Below are positions 39,321 through 48,312 of a stretch of 64,000 bases of DNA, piece after piece (position 1 is the first letter of the stretch; each line of letters opens with the position of its first letter). The stretch spans positions 1 to 64,000 of the forward strand of contig NZ_NSLC01000012.1 in the NCBI RefSeq assembly GCF_020144925.1. Reading direction: 5' to 3'. Made by a program: the position numbers and the translations under genes. Source of the DNA: Afifella sp. IM 167 (GTDB lineage: Bacteria > Pseudomonadota > Alphaproteobacteria > Rhizobiales > Afifellaceae). The notes beneath the pieces were generated by a model that made no database searches, was not told the origin of the DNA, and saw only the letters and a program-made list of their open reading frames with translations.

Positions 39321-40715
39321 TCAGTGCGGGGAGATCATCTTCTCCGGGCGCACCAGTTCATCGAACTCCGCTTCGGTGACAAAACCGAGGCGGGTCGCCT
39401 CCTCCTTGAGGGTGGTGCCGTTCTTGTGGGCTTCCTTGGCGACCTTGGTGGCGTTGTCGTAGCCGATCTTCGGCGCGAGCGCGGTGACGAGCATCAGCGA
39501 GCGGCGCATCAATTCGTCGATGCGATCCTCGTTCGCCTTGATGCCGGCGACGCAATGGTCGGCGAAGGAACGGCAGGCGCCCGACAGGATGTCGATCGAC
39601 TGCAGCATGTTGTAGGCCATCACGGGCTTATAGACATTGAGCTCGAAATGGCCCTGGCTGCCGGCGACGGTGATGGTGGTGTTGTTGCCCATCACCTGCG
39701 CGCAGACCATCGTCATGGCCTCGCACTGCGTCGGATTGACCTTGCCCGGCATGATGGAGGAGCCCGGCTCGTTCTCCGGCAGGATCAGCTCGCCGAGACC
39801 CGAACGGGGGCCGGAGCCGAGAAAGCGGATATCGTTGGCGATCTTGAAGAGCGAGACGGCGAGCGTGTTGAGCGCGCCGTGGGCGAAGACATAGGCGTCG
39901 TGCGCGGCGAGCGCCTCGAACTTGTTCGGGGCCGTGCGGAAGGGAAGGCCCGTCGCCTCGGCGACGGAAGCGGCGAAGCGCTCGGCGAATTCGGGATGGG
40001 CGTTGAGACCCGTGCCGACCGCGGTGCCACCCTGGGCGAGCTCGAAGAGGTAGTCGACGCCCTCGCGGATGCGCTCCAGGCCGTAGTGGAGCTGCGCCAC
40101 ATAGCCGGAGAATTCCTGGCCGAGCGTCACGGGCGTTGCGTCCTGCGTATGCGTGCGGCCGATCTTGATGATGTGGGCGAACGCCTTCGATCGGGCGCTC
40201 AGCTTCTCGCGCAGATGCTCCACCGCGGGGATGAGCCGATGCACGATCTCCTCCGCGGCGGCGATATGCATGGCCGTCGGGAAGGTATCGTTGGAGGACT
40301 GGCTGCGGTTGACGTGGTCGTTCGGATGGACCGGGTCCTTGGTGCCGAGCGTGCCGCCGAGGATCTCGATCGCGCGGTTGGCGATGACCTCGTTGGCGTT
40401 CATGTTGGTCTGGGTGCCCGAACCGGTCTGCCAGACTACCAGCGGGAAGTTCTCGTCGAACTTGCCGGCGGCGACTTCCTGTGCCGCCTGGCCGATGGCG
40501 CCGGCGAGCTTCGGATCGAGATTTCCGAGGTCGCGGTTCACCTCCGCGGCGGCGCCCTTGATCAGGCCGAGGGCGCGGACCAACGGCTTTGGCATGCGCT
40601 CCGAGCCGATCTCGAAATTTTTCAGGGAACGCGCCGTCTGGGCGCCCCAGTACTTGTCGGCGGGAACTTCGAGCGGACCGAAGGAATCGGTCTCCGTGCG
40701 GGTTTCTTGGGTCAT
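39321..40715 (-). CDS. fumC: class II fumarate hydratase
   Basis: FumC interconverts fumarate and L-malate in the citric acid cycle. The 464 residues have [46 protein letters not shown], and the superfamily signature [17 protein letters not shown] start at ATG 40715 ([20 protein letters not shown]), with GAAGAG upstream; an earlier in-frame ATG at 40787 gives a non-homologous extension. It sits 93 bases after sspB and may be co-transcribed. Confidence 0.95.
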   Translation of the reverse strand: MTQETRTETDSFGPLEVPADKYWGAQTARSLKNFEIGSERMPKPLVRALGLIKGAAAEVNRDLGNLDPKLAGAIGQAAQEVAAGKFDENFPLVVWQTGSGTQTNMNANEVIANRAIEILGGTLGTKDPVHPNDHVNRSQSSNDTFPTAMHIAAAEEIVHRLIPAVEHLREKLSARSKAFAHIIKIGRTHTQDATPVTLGQEFSGYVAQLHYGLERIREGVDYLFELAQGGTAVGTGLNAHPEFAERFAASVAEATGLPFRTAPNKFEALAAHDAYVFAHGALNTLAVSLFKIANDIRFLGSGPRSGLGELILPENEPGSSIMPGKVNPTQCEAMTMVCAQVMGNNTTITVAGSQGHFELNVYKPVMAYNMLQSIDILSGACRSFADHCVAGIKANEDRIDELMRRSLMLVTALAPKIGYDNATKVAKEAHKNGTTLKEEATRLGFVTEAEFDELVRPEKMISPH

Positions 40716-40808
40716 TCTACTCTTCGGCTCGGCAGGTTTGGCGCCTTTTCCCATCCGCCGCGCCGACGGGCAAGAGCTTCTCGCCATTCGCGCGCCGGAA
40801 AGCGCCGA

Positions 40809-41393
40809 TCAGCCGTTCTTCTTGCGAAAAGCGTCGAGCGAGACGACCTCGGCGCCTTCCTTGCCGGCCTCATCCTTGGCGAGGGCTTCCTTCGGCTCCT
40901 CGCCTTCGGCTCCTGCCTCAGCCTCGGCAGCCTCCTTCAGCGGGGAGGGAACGGCGCCGACGAGCGGCGGGCCCATTTCTTCGGTCCCCGTCGTGGCGGT
41001 ATTGGCGGTCCCTGCCGGGACGGCGTTTCCGGCCGTTTCCGGCACGTCGAATTTCAGCCCGAAGCTCGCATGCGGATCGACGAAAGCCTTGATGGCCCGG
41101 AATGGAACGAGAAGGCGCTCCGGCACGCCATTGAAGGAAAGGCCGACCTCGAAGGTCGTGTCGGTGATCGAAAGATCCCAGAACTGGTGCTGCAGGACGA
41201 TCGTCATCTCCTCCGGATACTGGGCGCGCAGGCGCGAGGAGATGCGCACGCCCGGATGAAGCGTATCGAAGGTGACGAAGAAGTGGTGCTCACCCGGCAG
41301 GCCGGTCTGCGCCACTTCGGCGATTACCTTGCGGATGACGCCGCGCAGGGCTTCCTGGGTGAGAACGTCGTATCTGATGAGGTCAGCCGCCAT
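40809..41393 (-). CDS. sspB: SspB, ClpXP adaptor for ssrA-tagged proteins
   Basis: SspB binds the tmRNA-encoded tag and hands tagged proteins to ClpXP. The 194 residues start MAADLIRYDVLTQEALRGVI and include TGLPGEHHFFVTFDT, YPEEMTIVLQHQFWDL and FEVGLSFNGVPERLLVPF, the alphaproteobacterial SspB fold. After an acidic Ala/Glu-rich linker the C-terminus VVSLDAFRKKNG fits the ClpX-binding peptide. The start is ATG 41393; an earlier ATG at 41450 gives a non-homologous leader. It lies about 110 bases downstream of ssrA on the same strand. Confidence 0.93.
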   Translation of the reverse strand: MAADLIRYDVLTQEALRGVIRKVIAEVAQTGLPGEHHFFVTFDTLHPGVRISSRLRAQYPEEMTIVLQHQFWDLSITDTTFEVGLSFNGVPERLLVPFRAIKAFVDPHASFGLKFDVPETAGNAVPAGTANTATTGTEEMGPPLVGAVPSPLKEAAEAEAGAEGEEPKEALAKDEAGKEGAEVVSLDAFRKKNG

Positions 41394-41410
41394 GCGCGGA
41401 AGGTAGGTCC

Positions 41411-41427
41411 TGCTCGGTCGCCGAGCA
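41411..41427. repeat. hairpin between ssrA and sspB
   Basis: TGCTCGG-TCG-CCGAGCA is a perfect 7-bp stem with a 3-base loop, 17 bases upstream of the sspB start on the - strand. It lacks a T-run on either side, so it is not a standard terminator; it could be a processing site at the tmRNA 3' side or a structure in the sspB leader. Confidence 0.45.
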
Positions 41428-41504
41428 ATACGGCACGGACCATTTCGCATCGTCGCCGCCGCGCTTTTTTCAAAGGTGTGACAGGGAAATGGCAGAAGGG
41501 GGAA

Positions 41505-41861
41505 GGAAATGGAGGCTTCTGTTGCCAGGTGCCTCCGGACCCCGCCTGACGGGGCTAACCGCCAGGGCTTGAATTGAAGCAGTCAGGCTGCATTACGCAG
41601 CGAGACGAGCCTCAGCATAGTTGTCATTCGCAACTACAGGTTTTGGCCCGATAACGGCGGAACCATGCCGAGCGAAAGCGTAGCCTTTACACCCTCGTCG
41701 ATCCTATTTCGCCCCCATCATCAGCGGCCCCTGGCCGAGAATTCGATGCCCGTTCAAGGCGTTGCCCTGGGCCGATGATGGTGGAGGCGCCGGGTACCGC
41801 CCCCGGGTCCGATAGGCTTATTACGCAGGCCGTTTATCGCTATAGCCGACTGACGCCGGCA
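41505..41861 (-). ncRNA. ssrA: tmRNA, circularly permuted two-piece form
   Basis: Read on the - strand, an acceptor piece (about 41861-41779) ends GCGGTACCCGGCGCCTCCACCA-type sequence with an encoded CCA at 41781-41779. A ~62-base intervening loop (41778-41717) follows. The coding piece then starts at 41716 with GGGGGCGAAATAGGATCGAC, the usual tmRNA 5' end with GGATCGACG. The acceptor stem pairs GGGGGCG with CGCCTCC. The tag frame is at 41631-41593 and a GGAGGC/GCCTCC stem closes the 3' side near 41511. This layout is the permuted tmRNA of alphaproteobacteria, cut into two chains. The outer ends are estimates within ~10 bases. Confidence 0.92.
41593..41631 (-). other. tmRNA tag reading frame ANDNYAEARLAA
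   Basis: On the - strand the codons GCG AAT GAC AAC TAT GCT GAG GCT CGT CTC GCT GCG are followed by TAA. The peptide has the usual AND opening, which is the SspB contact in alphaproteobacteria, and the LAA end bound by ClpX. It matches the tag known from rhizobia. Confidence 0.95.
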
Positions 41862-41867
41862 CCGATG

Positions 41868-41895
41868 AATATATGCGCTTCCGGTCCGATTTCAA
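41868..41895 (-). promoter_or_regulatory. sigma-70 type promoter of ssrA
   Basis: On the - strand, TTGAAA (41895-41890) and TATATT (41873-41868) are separated by 16 bases, a near-consensus pair. It would start transcription near 41861, just before the acceptor piece, and so defines the 5' end of the tmRNA precursor. Confidence 0.7.
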
Positions 41896-41983
41896 AGAGG
41901 CGGCTCGCGAAGGCATTCTGTGGGCGGGCGGTATCGCTTCCGCAGCCGACATGTGCGTGATGCAGGAAAGTCGTAAACCATAG
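41873..41983 (+). CDS. possible 36-residue small protein upstream of thyA (doubtful)
   Basis: A 37-codon frame begins [20 protein letters not shown] and ends MQESRKP before TAG. Its composition is protein-like (helical start, aromatic residues), unlike shadow frames nearby. Against it: no clear ribosome-binding site and overlap with the ssrA promoter on the other strand. The rest of the region up to thyA (41984-42222) shows no gene. Confidence 0.3.
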   Translation: MRFRSDFKEAAREGILWAGGIASAADMCVMQESRKP

Positions 41984-42222
41984 GGCGAAAACGCATCCCC
42001 GATTGCCGGCGGACAGAGCCGCCGATAACGGAGACGGAAGACGCCAACTGGCCCGTGGCGCTCGAGAGGCGAGCTGAGCGATCGCGAGTCGCGTCAGGCA
42101 TTTGCGACCGTCGGCTCCCGTTCCGATTCAACCAAATGCTGGTGCAAAGTGGCTGTGAAGGCCGGGGACGAAACGGTCTTCGGCCGGTGCCGCGGCGCCA
42201 GAATCGCGTAAGGTACTCTCCC

Positions 42223-43017
42223 ATGCAGCAATATCTCGATCTTCTCGCCCGCGTGCTGGAGGAAGGCACGCGCAAGGACGACCGCACCGGCACCGGCACT
42301 TTTTCCGTGTTCGGCCACCAGATGCGCTTCGATCTTTCGGGCGGCTTTCCGCTGCTGACGACGAAGAAGCTGCACCTCAAATCGATCATCCACGAGCTTC
42401 TCTGGTTCCTCGCCGGCGATACCAACATCGCCTATCTCAAGCAGAACGGCGTCCGCATCTGGGACGAATGGGCCGACGCAAACGGCGATCTCGGGCCCGT
42501 CTACGGCCAGCAATGGCGCTCCTGGGCGGCGCCGGACGGCCGGCAGATCGACCAGATTTCGCAAGTGGTTGCGGATATCCGCTCCAATCCCGATTCACGC
42601 CGCCTCATGGTCACCGCCTGGAACCCGGCCGATGTCGGACAAATGGCGCTGCCGCCCTGCCACTGCCTCTTCCAGTTCTACGTCGCCGACGGAAGGCTCT
42701 CCTGCCAGCTCTACCAGCGCTCGGCAGACGTCTTTCTCGGCGTGCCGTTCAACATCGCCTCCTACGCCCTGCTGACGATGATGGTGGCGCAGGTGAGCGG
42801 GCTGAAGGCGGGCGATTTCGTCCACACCTTCGGCGACGCGCATCTTTATTCGGACCATGTCGAGCAGGCGAAGCTGCAGCTGACGCGCGCGCCGCGCGCC
42901 CTGCCGGAAATGCGCATCAACCCGGACGTCCATTCGATCTTCGATTTCGTCTATGGCGATTTCGAACTCGTCGGCTACGAGCCGCATCCGCATATCGCGG
43001 CGAAGGTGGCGGTTTGA
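42223..43017 (+). CDS. thyA: ThyA, thymidylate synthase
   Basis: ThyA converts dUMP to dTMP using methylene-tetrahydrofolate and releases dihydrofolate. The protein has 264 residues, with the catalytic cysteine C146 in [23 protein letters not shown] near the N-terminus and the phosphate-binding [13 protein letters not shown] 42223 is the family start; the frame is open upstream to 42055 without homology. Its stop overlaps the folA start. Confidence 0.97.
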   Translation: MQQYLDLLARVLEEGTRKDDRTGTGTFSVFGHQMRFDLSGGFPLLTTKKLHLKSIIHELLWFLAGDTNIAYLKQNGVRIWDEWADANGDLGPVYGQQWRSWAAPDGRQIDQISQVVADIRSNPDSRRLMVTAWNPADVGQMALPPCHCLFQFYVADGRLSCQLYQRSADVFLGVPFNIASYALLTMMVAQVSGLKAGDFVHTFGDAHLYSDHVEQAKLQLTRAPRALPEMRINPDVHSIFDFVYGDFELVGYEPHPHIAAKVAV

Positions 43018-43526
43018 GCGAGACGCCGGTCGCCATCGTCGTCGCCGTGGCGAAGAACGGCATCATCGGGCGCGAAGGCAGTCTGCCCTGGCGGGTGAGG
43101 GCAGACCTCAGACGCTTCCGCTCGACCACCATGGGCAAGCCCATCGTCATGGGACGCAAGACGTTCCAGAGCCTTCCGGGCGCGCTCGACGGGCGGGCGA
43201 ACATCGTCGTGACGCGGGAGCGGGGCTTTTCGGCGGAGGGCGTGGAGGTCGCGCATGATTTTGAAGATGCCATCGCGCTGGCGCAAACTGCGGCGGCTCG
43301 TCTCGGGGCGGATGAAATCTGCGTGATCGGCGGGGCCTCGCTGTTTGGCGAGGCGCTGCCGCTTGCACGCCGTATCTACTTCACCGAGATCGACGCCGAG
43401 CCGGCGGGGGATGTCGCCTTTCCGGCCTTCGATCGCGCCGCATGGCGGGAAAATGCGCGCGAGGCCTTGCCGGCCGACGGCGGCGACACGGCGGGCGCCG
43501 TCTTCACCATCCTGGAAAGAGCGTGA
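43014..43526 (+). CDS. folA: FolA, dihydrofolate reductase
   Basis: FolA regenerates tetrahydrofolate from the dihydrofolate made by ThyA, which explains the pairing. The 170 residues show [21 protein letters not shown], the catalytic acidic residue D31 in RADLRRF, the NADPH-binding GRKTFQSLP, and [12 protein letters not shown]. The start is a TTG overlapping the thyA stop (TTGA), with AAGGTGG upstream. Confidence 0.93.
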   Translation: MSETPVAIVVAVAKNGIIGREGSLPWRVRADLRRFRSTTMGKPIVMGRKTFQSLPGALDGRANIVVTRERGFSAEGVEVAHDFEDAIALAQTAAARLGADEICVIGGASLFGEALPLARRIYFTEIDAEPAGDVAFPAFDRAAWRENAREALPADGGDTAGAVFTILERA

Positions 43527-43721
43527 AAGCTTCGCCGTCTTGGTTCTTGCGGCCTCTGCCCGGAATGCCCATGTGGGTTCGGGCCTTGCGTTCCCGACGC
43601 CGGGCTTTTTGCATTGTCATTTCCCGCTCCGTTGATGGGCCGGCTACGGTTGCCTATAACCCGCGCCGAACGATGGGGTGGACGGTGCCCGCACGGGGGC
43701 CGGGCGCAACGAGGAGGCTGA

Positions 43722-44867
43722 ATGCCCTGGAACAATAATAACGGCGGCCCCTGGGGTGGCTCCGGAGGAAATCGCGGCGGACCATGGGGGTCCGGACCGC
43801 AACAGCCGCAAGGTGGCGGCTCGCAGCAGCCCGATCTGGAAGATCTGATTCGCCGTGGTCAGGACCGGCTGAGGCGGATGTTCCCCTCCGGCGGACGCGG
43901 CAACCAGGCGATCGCGGCGCTTGTCGCCATCGTGCTCGTCGCCGTGTGGCTGACGAATGCCGTCTATCAGGTCCAGCCGGACCAGCTCGGCCAGGAACTC
44001 GTCTTCGGCAAGCCGAAGAACGAGGTCGCCGGGCCTGGCCTGCATTTCCATTGGTGGCCGGTGGAGACGGTGGAGATCGTCAACATCCGTCAGCGGCGCG
44101 AGACCATCGGCTCCGGCACGCGCGCCGGCGGCAGCGATCTCAGCCTGATGCTCTCCGGCGACCAGAACATCGTCGACGTCGTCTTCTCGGTCATCTGGCG
44201 CGTCAGCGAGCCCAAGAAATATCTCTTCAACGTCGCCGATCCGGAAGCCTTCGTGCGCCGCATCGCGGAAAGCGCGATGCGCGAATATGTCGGCCGCTCG
44301 CGCGCCGAGGAAGTGCGCACGGAGCGCCGTGCCGAGGTCGAGGAAGCGGTGCGCCAGCAGCTGCAGTCGACGCTCGACGCCTATGGTGCCGGCATCACCG
44401 TCGTCGGCATCCAGCTGGAGCGGGCCGACCCGCCGGCCGAGGTCGCCGACGCCTTCGAGGAGGTGCAGCGCGCCCAGCAGGATCTCGACCGTTTCCAGCG
44501 CGAGGCGGAGCAATACGCCAACCGCCGTCTCGGCGAGGCGCGCGGCCAGGCTTCTCAGGTCCGGGAAGCGGCCCGCGGCTACAAGGAATCGACGATCGCA
44601 GAGGCACAGGGCGAGGCCCAGCGCTTCCTGTCGATCTACGACGAATACCGCCAGGCACCCGAAGTGACGCGAAAGCGCATGTATCTCGAAACGCTGGAGG
44701 AAGTCCTGCGCGATTCCAACAAGATCATCCTTGAACAGGGTGAGGACGGCCAGGGCGTGGTGCCCTACCTGCCGCTCAACGAGCTGCAGAACAAGAACGC
44801 AGGCACGCCCGGCGGACCGCGGAAGTCGACCAACACCTCCACCACGCAGCAGGGAGGCACGCAATGA
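43722..44867 (+). CDS. hflK: HflK, SPFH-family modulator of FtsH
   Basis: HflK forms a membrane complex with HflC that encloses and regulates the FtsH protease. The 381 residues have a Gly/Asn/Pro/Gln-rich N-terminus, one membrane span (AIAALVAIVLVAVWLTNAVY) and a SPFH domain (PDQLGQELVFGKP; GDQNIVDVVFSVIWRVSEP) with a long coiled helix (REAARGYKESTIAEAQGEAQ). The stop overlaps hflC by ATGA. Confidence 0.95.
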   Translation: MPWNNNNGGPWGGSGGNRGGPWGSGPQQPQGGGSQQPDLEDLIRRGQDRLRRMFPSGGRGNQAIAALVAIVLVAVWLTNAVYQVQPDQLGQELVFGKPKNEVAGPGLHFHWWPVETVEIVNIRQRRETIGSGTRAGGSDLSLMLSGDQNIVDVVFSVIWRVSEPKKYLFNVADPEAFVRRIAESAMREYVGRSRAEEVRTERRAEVEEAVRQQLQSTLDAYGAGITVVGIQLERADPPAEVADAFEEVQRAQQDLDRFQREAEQYANRRLGEARGQASQVREAARGYKESTIAEAQGEAQRFLSIYDEYRQAPEVTRKRMYLETLEEVLRDSNKIILEQGEDGQGVVPYLPLNELQNKNAGTPGGPRKSTNTSTTQQGGTQ

Positions 44868-45952
44868 GACGCTTGTGGATCCTTCTTGCCGTCGTCGTCG
44901 TGGTGCTGTTCCTCGTCTATTCGTCGGTCTTCGTCGTCAATGCGCGCGAGCAGGCGCTCGTCCTGCGGTTCGGCGAGATCACGCGGGTGATCAAGGAGCC
45001 GGGCCTCTACTTCAAGGTCCCGACCAATTTCGTGGAGACGGTGCAGATCATCGAGGATCGCATCCTTTCCTTCGAGATCGAGGACATCCGCGTGCAGGTG
45101 CGTGACGGAAGGCGCTATCTCGTCGATGCCTTCGTCGCCTACCGGATCGTGGAGCCGACGAAGTTCCGCGAGAACGTCTCCGGCTCGCTGGAAATCGCCC
45201 AGCAGAACCTGCAGACGCGGCTCGACGCCTCGCTGCGCCGGGTCTACGGCCAGCGCTCCTTCGAAGCGGCTCTGTCCGACCAGCGTATCGAGATGATGCG
45301 GGACGTGCGCGACCAGCTTCGCCCGCTCGCCGCCGATCTCGGTATCGAGATCGTCGATGTGCGCATCAAGCGGACGGACCTTCTGCCGGAAGTCTCCCAG
45401 CAGACCTTCGACCGGATGAAGGCGGAACGCCTTGCCGAGGCGGCAGAGCTGAGAGCCCGAGGCACGCAGGAAGCGGCCCGTATCCGGGCCGAGGCCGATC
45501 GCGAGGCGCAGGTCACGGTTGCCGAGGCAAACCGCGATTCGGAGGTCCTGCGAGGCGAGGGCGATGCCACCCGCACGAACGTCTTCGCCAAGGCCTTCAC
45601 CATCGATCCGGAATTCTTCGAATTCTACCGCTCGATGCTGGCCTACGGGCGCGCCATCGAGGGGACCGGAACGACGCTCGTGCTGAAGCCGGATTCGGAA
45701 TTCTTCCGCTATTTCCGCGATGCCGTGCCGGGCGGACAGCTTGCCACCCCGACCGGGCCGGCCGCCAGCACGCTGCCGCGGATCGCGCCGGAGGTGAAGG
45801 CCGAGCCGCTTCCTCCGCTGGGCGGGCGGGATCCCAACGTCCAGCCGGGCGCGCCCGATCCTTCCGAGATGCAGCCGCCCCCGCCGCCGGTGGAATCCAA
45901 CGTTCCGGAGACGGGCACACCGAGCGAGGCTGACACGACCGGCGCGCAATGA
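44864..45952 (+). CDS. hflC: HflC, SPFH-family modulator of FtsH
   Basis: This 362-residue partner of HflK has an N-terminal membrane span (LWILLAVVVVVLFLVYSSVF), a SPFH domain (AREQALVLRFGEITRVIKEP; RRYLVDAFVAYRI) and a helix (RGTQEAARIRAEADREAQVT). After about residue 285 comes a Pro-rich tail of ~75 residues, absent from enterobacterial HflC but seen in other alphaproteobacteria. It is coupled by overlaps to hflK and to the DUF2065 gene. Confidence 0.94.
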   Translation: MRRLWILLAVVVVVLFLVYSSVFVVNAREQALVLRFGEITRVIKEPGLYFKVPTNFVETVQIIEDRILSFEIEDIRVQVRDGRRYLVDAFVAYRIVEPTKFRENVSGSLEIAQQNLQTRLDASLRRVYGQRSFEAALSDQRIEMMRDVRDQLRPLAADLGIEIVDVRIKRTDLLPEVSQQTFDRMKAERLAEAAELRARGTQEAARIRAEADREAQVTVAEANRDSEVLRGEGDATRTNVFAKAFTIDPEFFEFYRSMLAYGRAIEGTGTTLVLKPDSEFFRYFRDAVPGGQLATPTGPAASTLPRIAPEVKAEPLPPLGGRDPNVQPGAPDPSEMQPPPPPVESNVPETGTPSEADTTGAQ

Positions 45953-46134
45953 CCGACTTTTTTGCCGCCCTCGGTCTCGTCCTGGCACTGGAAGGCGCGC
46001 TTTACGCGCTATTTCCCGAGTTCATGAAGCGCGTCGCCGAACAGGCCGTCGCCAGCCCCGCCGAGACGCTTCGGACGGTGGGGCTGGTGTCTGCCGTCTT
46101 CGGGGTAGCGATCGTATGGATGGCCCGCAGCTGA
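45949..46134 (+). CDS. DUF2065 family small membrane protein
   Basis: The 61-residue protein has two hydrophobic segments (FFAALGLVLALEGALYALFP; LRTVGLVSAVFGVAIVWMAR), as in DUF2065. It overlaps the hflC stop (ATGA) and lies upstream of degP. Members are common in hfl operons, so a role with the HflKC-FtsH complex is possible but unproved. Confidence 0.85.
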   Translation: MTDFFAALGLVLALEGALYALFPEFMKRVAEQAVASPAETLRTVGLVSAVFGVAIVWMARS

Positions 46135-46196
46135 GAGGCGCGGGCCGCATGGCGGTATCAGGCGCCCGGCGCGATCCGGGCACGAGGAGGTTGCGC

Positions 46197-47756
46197 ATGA
46201 GCGAGGCACTCACCCGTATCGGCCGGCTCAGGGAGGCGGGGGGCAGGCTTTTCCTGGCGAGCATCCTCGTCGTGGGCATGGGCCTCGGCGCCGCTGAGGC
46301 GCGGCCGGCACCCGACAGCTTCGCCGATCTTGCCGAGGGGCTCCTCGGCTCGGTCGTCAACATCTCGACGTCCCAGCGTGTGAAGGTCTCGCGCGGTATC
46401 CCCGTGCCGGAGGTGCCGGACGGCTCGCCCTTCCAGGAGTTCTTCGAGGACTTCTTCAACCGCAACCGGGGCGATTCGGAACAGCCGTCGCGCCGGGTTC
46501 AGTCGCTCGGTTCCGGCTTCGTCATCGATCCGTCGGGGATCATCGCGACCAACAACCATGTGATCGCCGACGCCGACGAGATCATCGCCAATTTCGCCGA
46601 CGGCACCAAACTGAAGGCCGAGGTGATCGGCCGGGACACGAAGACGGATCTCGCGCTCCTCAAGGTCGATCCGCCGAAGCCCCTCAAGGCCGTGAGTTTC
46701 GGCGATTCCGAAGCGCTCAGGATCGGCGACTGGGTGATGGCGATCGGCAATCCGTTCGGCTTTGGCGGCACGGTCACGGTCGGCATCGTCTCGGCCCTGG
46801 AGCGCGATATCAATTCCGGGCCCTACGACAAGTTCATCCAGACGGACGCCTCCATCAACCGCGGCAATTCCGGCGGACCGCTCTTCGATCTCGACGGCAA
46901 GGTGGTCGGCATCAACACCGCCATCATTTCCCCGACGGGCGGCTCGATCGGCATCGGCTTTGCCGTGCCGGCCGAGATTGCCGTGCCGGTGCTCGATCAA
47001 CTGCGCCAGTACGGGGAGACGCGCCGCGGCTGGCTCGGGGTGCGCATCCAGGAGGTGACGGACGAGATCGCCGAGAGCCTCGGCATGAATACCGCGCGCG
47101 GGGCACTGATCGCCGGCGTCACCGAAAGCGGACCGGCGGCGGAGGCGGGGATCGTGCCCGGCGACGTGGTTGTGAAGTTCGACGGCCGGGACGTGCCTTC
47201 GATGCGTGACCTGCCGGGCATCGTCGCCGACACGCCGGTCGGCAAGGACGTCAAGGTGACGGTACTGCGCAAGGGCCAGGAGCTGGAAGTGACGGCCAAG
47301 CTCGGTCGCCTGGAAGAGGATGAGCAGCTTGTGGCCGGCGAGACGGGCGGCGACGAGCAGGCCGCTCCGGAGGAAAATCCCGACAGCAGCGTCTCTGCGC
47401 TCGGTCTGACGCTGAAGCCGCTGACGCCCGAGGCCCGCACCGATTTCGGCATTCCCGACGAGACGCAGGGTGTGCTCGTGGCCGAGGTGGAGACCGGCAG
47501 CGCTGCCGAAGAGCACCAGATCCAGGCCGGCGATGTCATCATGGAGGTCGGCCAGGAGGCCGTTTCCACGCCGGAAGACGTCTCCGCGCGGCTGACGGAG
47601 CTGCGCCGGCAGGACCGGCAATCCGCCCTCATGCTGATTGCGAGCCCGTCCGGGGATCTTCGTTTCGTGGCGCTTCGGCTCGACGCCATGGACGAGGACA
47701 CGATCCCGCAGACGACGCCGGAAGAGACGAGCCCGGACGACACTAAGCCCCAGTAG
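46197..47756 (+). CDS. degP: Do/DegP-type periplasmic serine protease
   Basis: This HtrA-family protease and chaperone has 519 residues: signal sequence or anchor (LASILVVGMGLGAAEA), trypsin-like domain with triad H121 (TNNHVIADADEI), D151 (KTDLALLKV) and S225 (NRGNSGGPLF), and two PDZ domains (about 270-370 and 400-495), with an acidic tail. ATG 46197 has GAGGAGG upstream. Sitting with hflKC, it makes this an envelope protein quality-control locus. Its last 14 bases overlap the convergent GNAT gene. Confidence 0.94.
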   Translation: MSEALTRIGRLREAGGRLFLASILVVGMGLGAAEARPAPDSFADLAEGLLGSVVNISTSQRVKVSRGIPVPEVPDGSPFQEFFEDFFNRNRGDSEQPSRRVQSLGSGFVIDPSGIIATNNHVIADADEIIANFADGTKLKAEVIGRDTKTDLALLKVDPPKPLKAVSFGDSEALRIGDWVMAIGNPFGFGGTVTVGIVSALERDINSGPYDKFIQTDASINRGNSGGPLFDLDGKVVGINTAIISPTGGSIGIGFAVPAEIAVPVLDQLRQYGETRRGWLGVRIQEVTDEIAESLGMNTARGALIAGVTESGPAAEAGIVPGDVVVKFDGRDVPSMRDLPGIVADTPVGKDVKVTVLRKGQELEVTAKLGRLEEDEQLVAGETGGDEQAAPEENPDSSVSALGLTLKPLTPEARTDFGIPDETQGVLVAEVETGSAAEEHQIQAGDVIMEVGQEAVSTPEDVSARLTELRRQDRQSALMLIASPSGDLRFVALRLDAMDEDTIPQTTPEETSPDDTKPQ

Positions 47757-48312
47757 GCGCCTCCGATTCCTGCCACTGGGCAGCGGTGATGGCGTAGGTG
47801 AGGTGTCGCCGGAGCGGCGAGTGGGCGGGCAGGTACGGGTGGTCGAAATCGAGGTCCGGCCGGCGCCGCATGCCGATCCGGCGCATCACCGCGAAGGAAG
47901 CCTCGTTGCCTTCCACGGCAAAGGAGACGACCTCCTCCAGACCCATCGGGCCGAAGGCATGGGCGAGTGAGGCGAGGGCCGCTTCGCTCGCATAGCCCTT
48001 CTTCCATTCCTGGCGCTTCAGCCGCCAGCCGATTTCGATCGCCGGTGTGAACTGGGCCGGAAAATCGGCGACATGCAGGCCGGTGAAGCCGATCTGGGTC
48101 CCGTCCTCCTTCTTCTCCAGAACCCAGAAGCCGAAGCCGTTGCGCGCGAAATGCTCCCGCAGCCGCTCGAAGACGATGTCGGATTCCCTGCGATCGCGCG
48201 TCGCCTCGAAGAAGCGCATGACTTCCGGGTCGGCGTTGAGATCTGCCCAGAAGTCCCGGTCGCGCTCTTCCCAGGGGCGGAGGATCAGCCGCTCGGACTG
48301 AAGCCGGCTCAT
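47743..48312 (-). CDS. GNAT family N-acetyltransferase
   Basis: The 189-residue protein resembles RimJ-type acetyltransferases: SERLILRPWEERDRDFWADL at the start, IGFTGLHVADFP, EIGWRLKRQEWKKGYASEA, and NEASFAVMRRIGMRRRPD. The acceptor substrate is unknown. The start overlaps the serB stop, so it is translationally coupled to serB. Its 3' end overlaps degP on the opposite strand. Confidence 0.9.
   Translation of the reverse strand: MSRLQSERLILRPWEERDRDFWADLNADPEVMRFFEATRDRRESDIVFERLREHFARNGFGFWVLEKKEDGTQIGFTGLHVADFPAQFTPAIEIGWRLKRQEWKKGYASEAALASLAHAFGPMGLEEVVSFAVEGNEASFAVMRRIGMRRRPDLDFDHPYLPAHSPLRRHLTYAITAAQWQESEAPTGA

Noticed and set aside
39276-41549. 757-codon + strand frame across fumC and sspB
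   Set aside because: It is antisense to two clear genes and runs into ssrA; its composition is Arg/Gly/Ala/Asp-biased with no fold signature.
42055-42222. 56-codon N-terminal extension of thyA
   Set aside because: The family starts at ATG 42223, giving the usual 264 residues with C146 aligned; the extension has no homology features.
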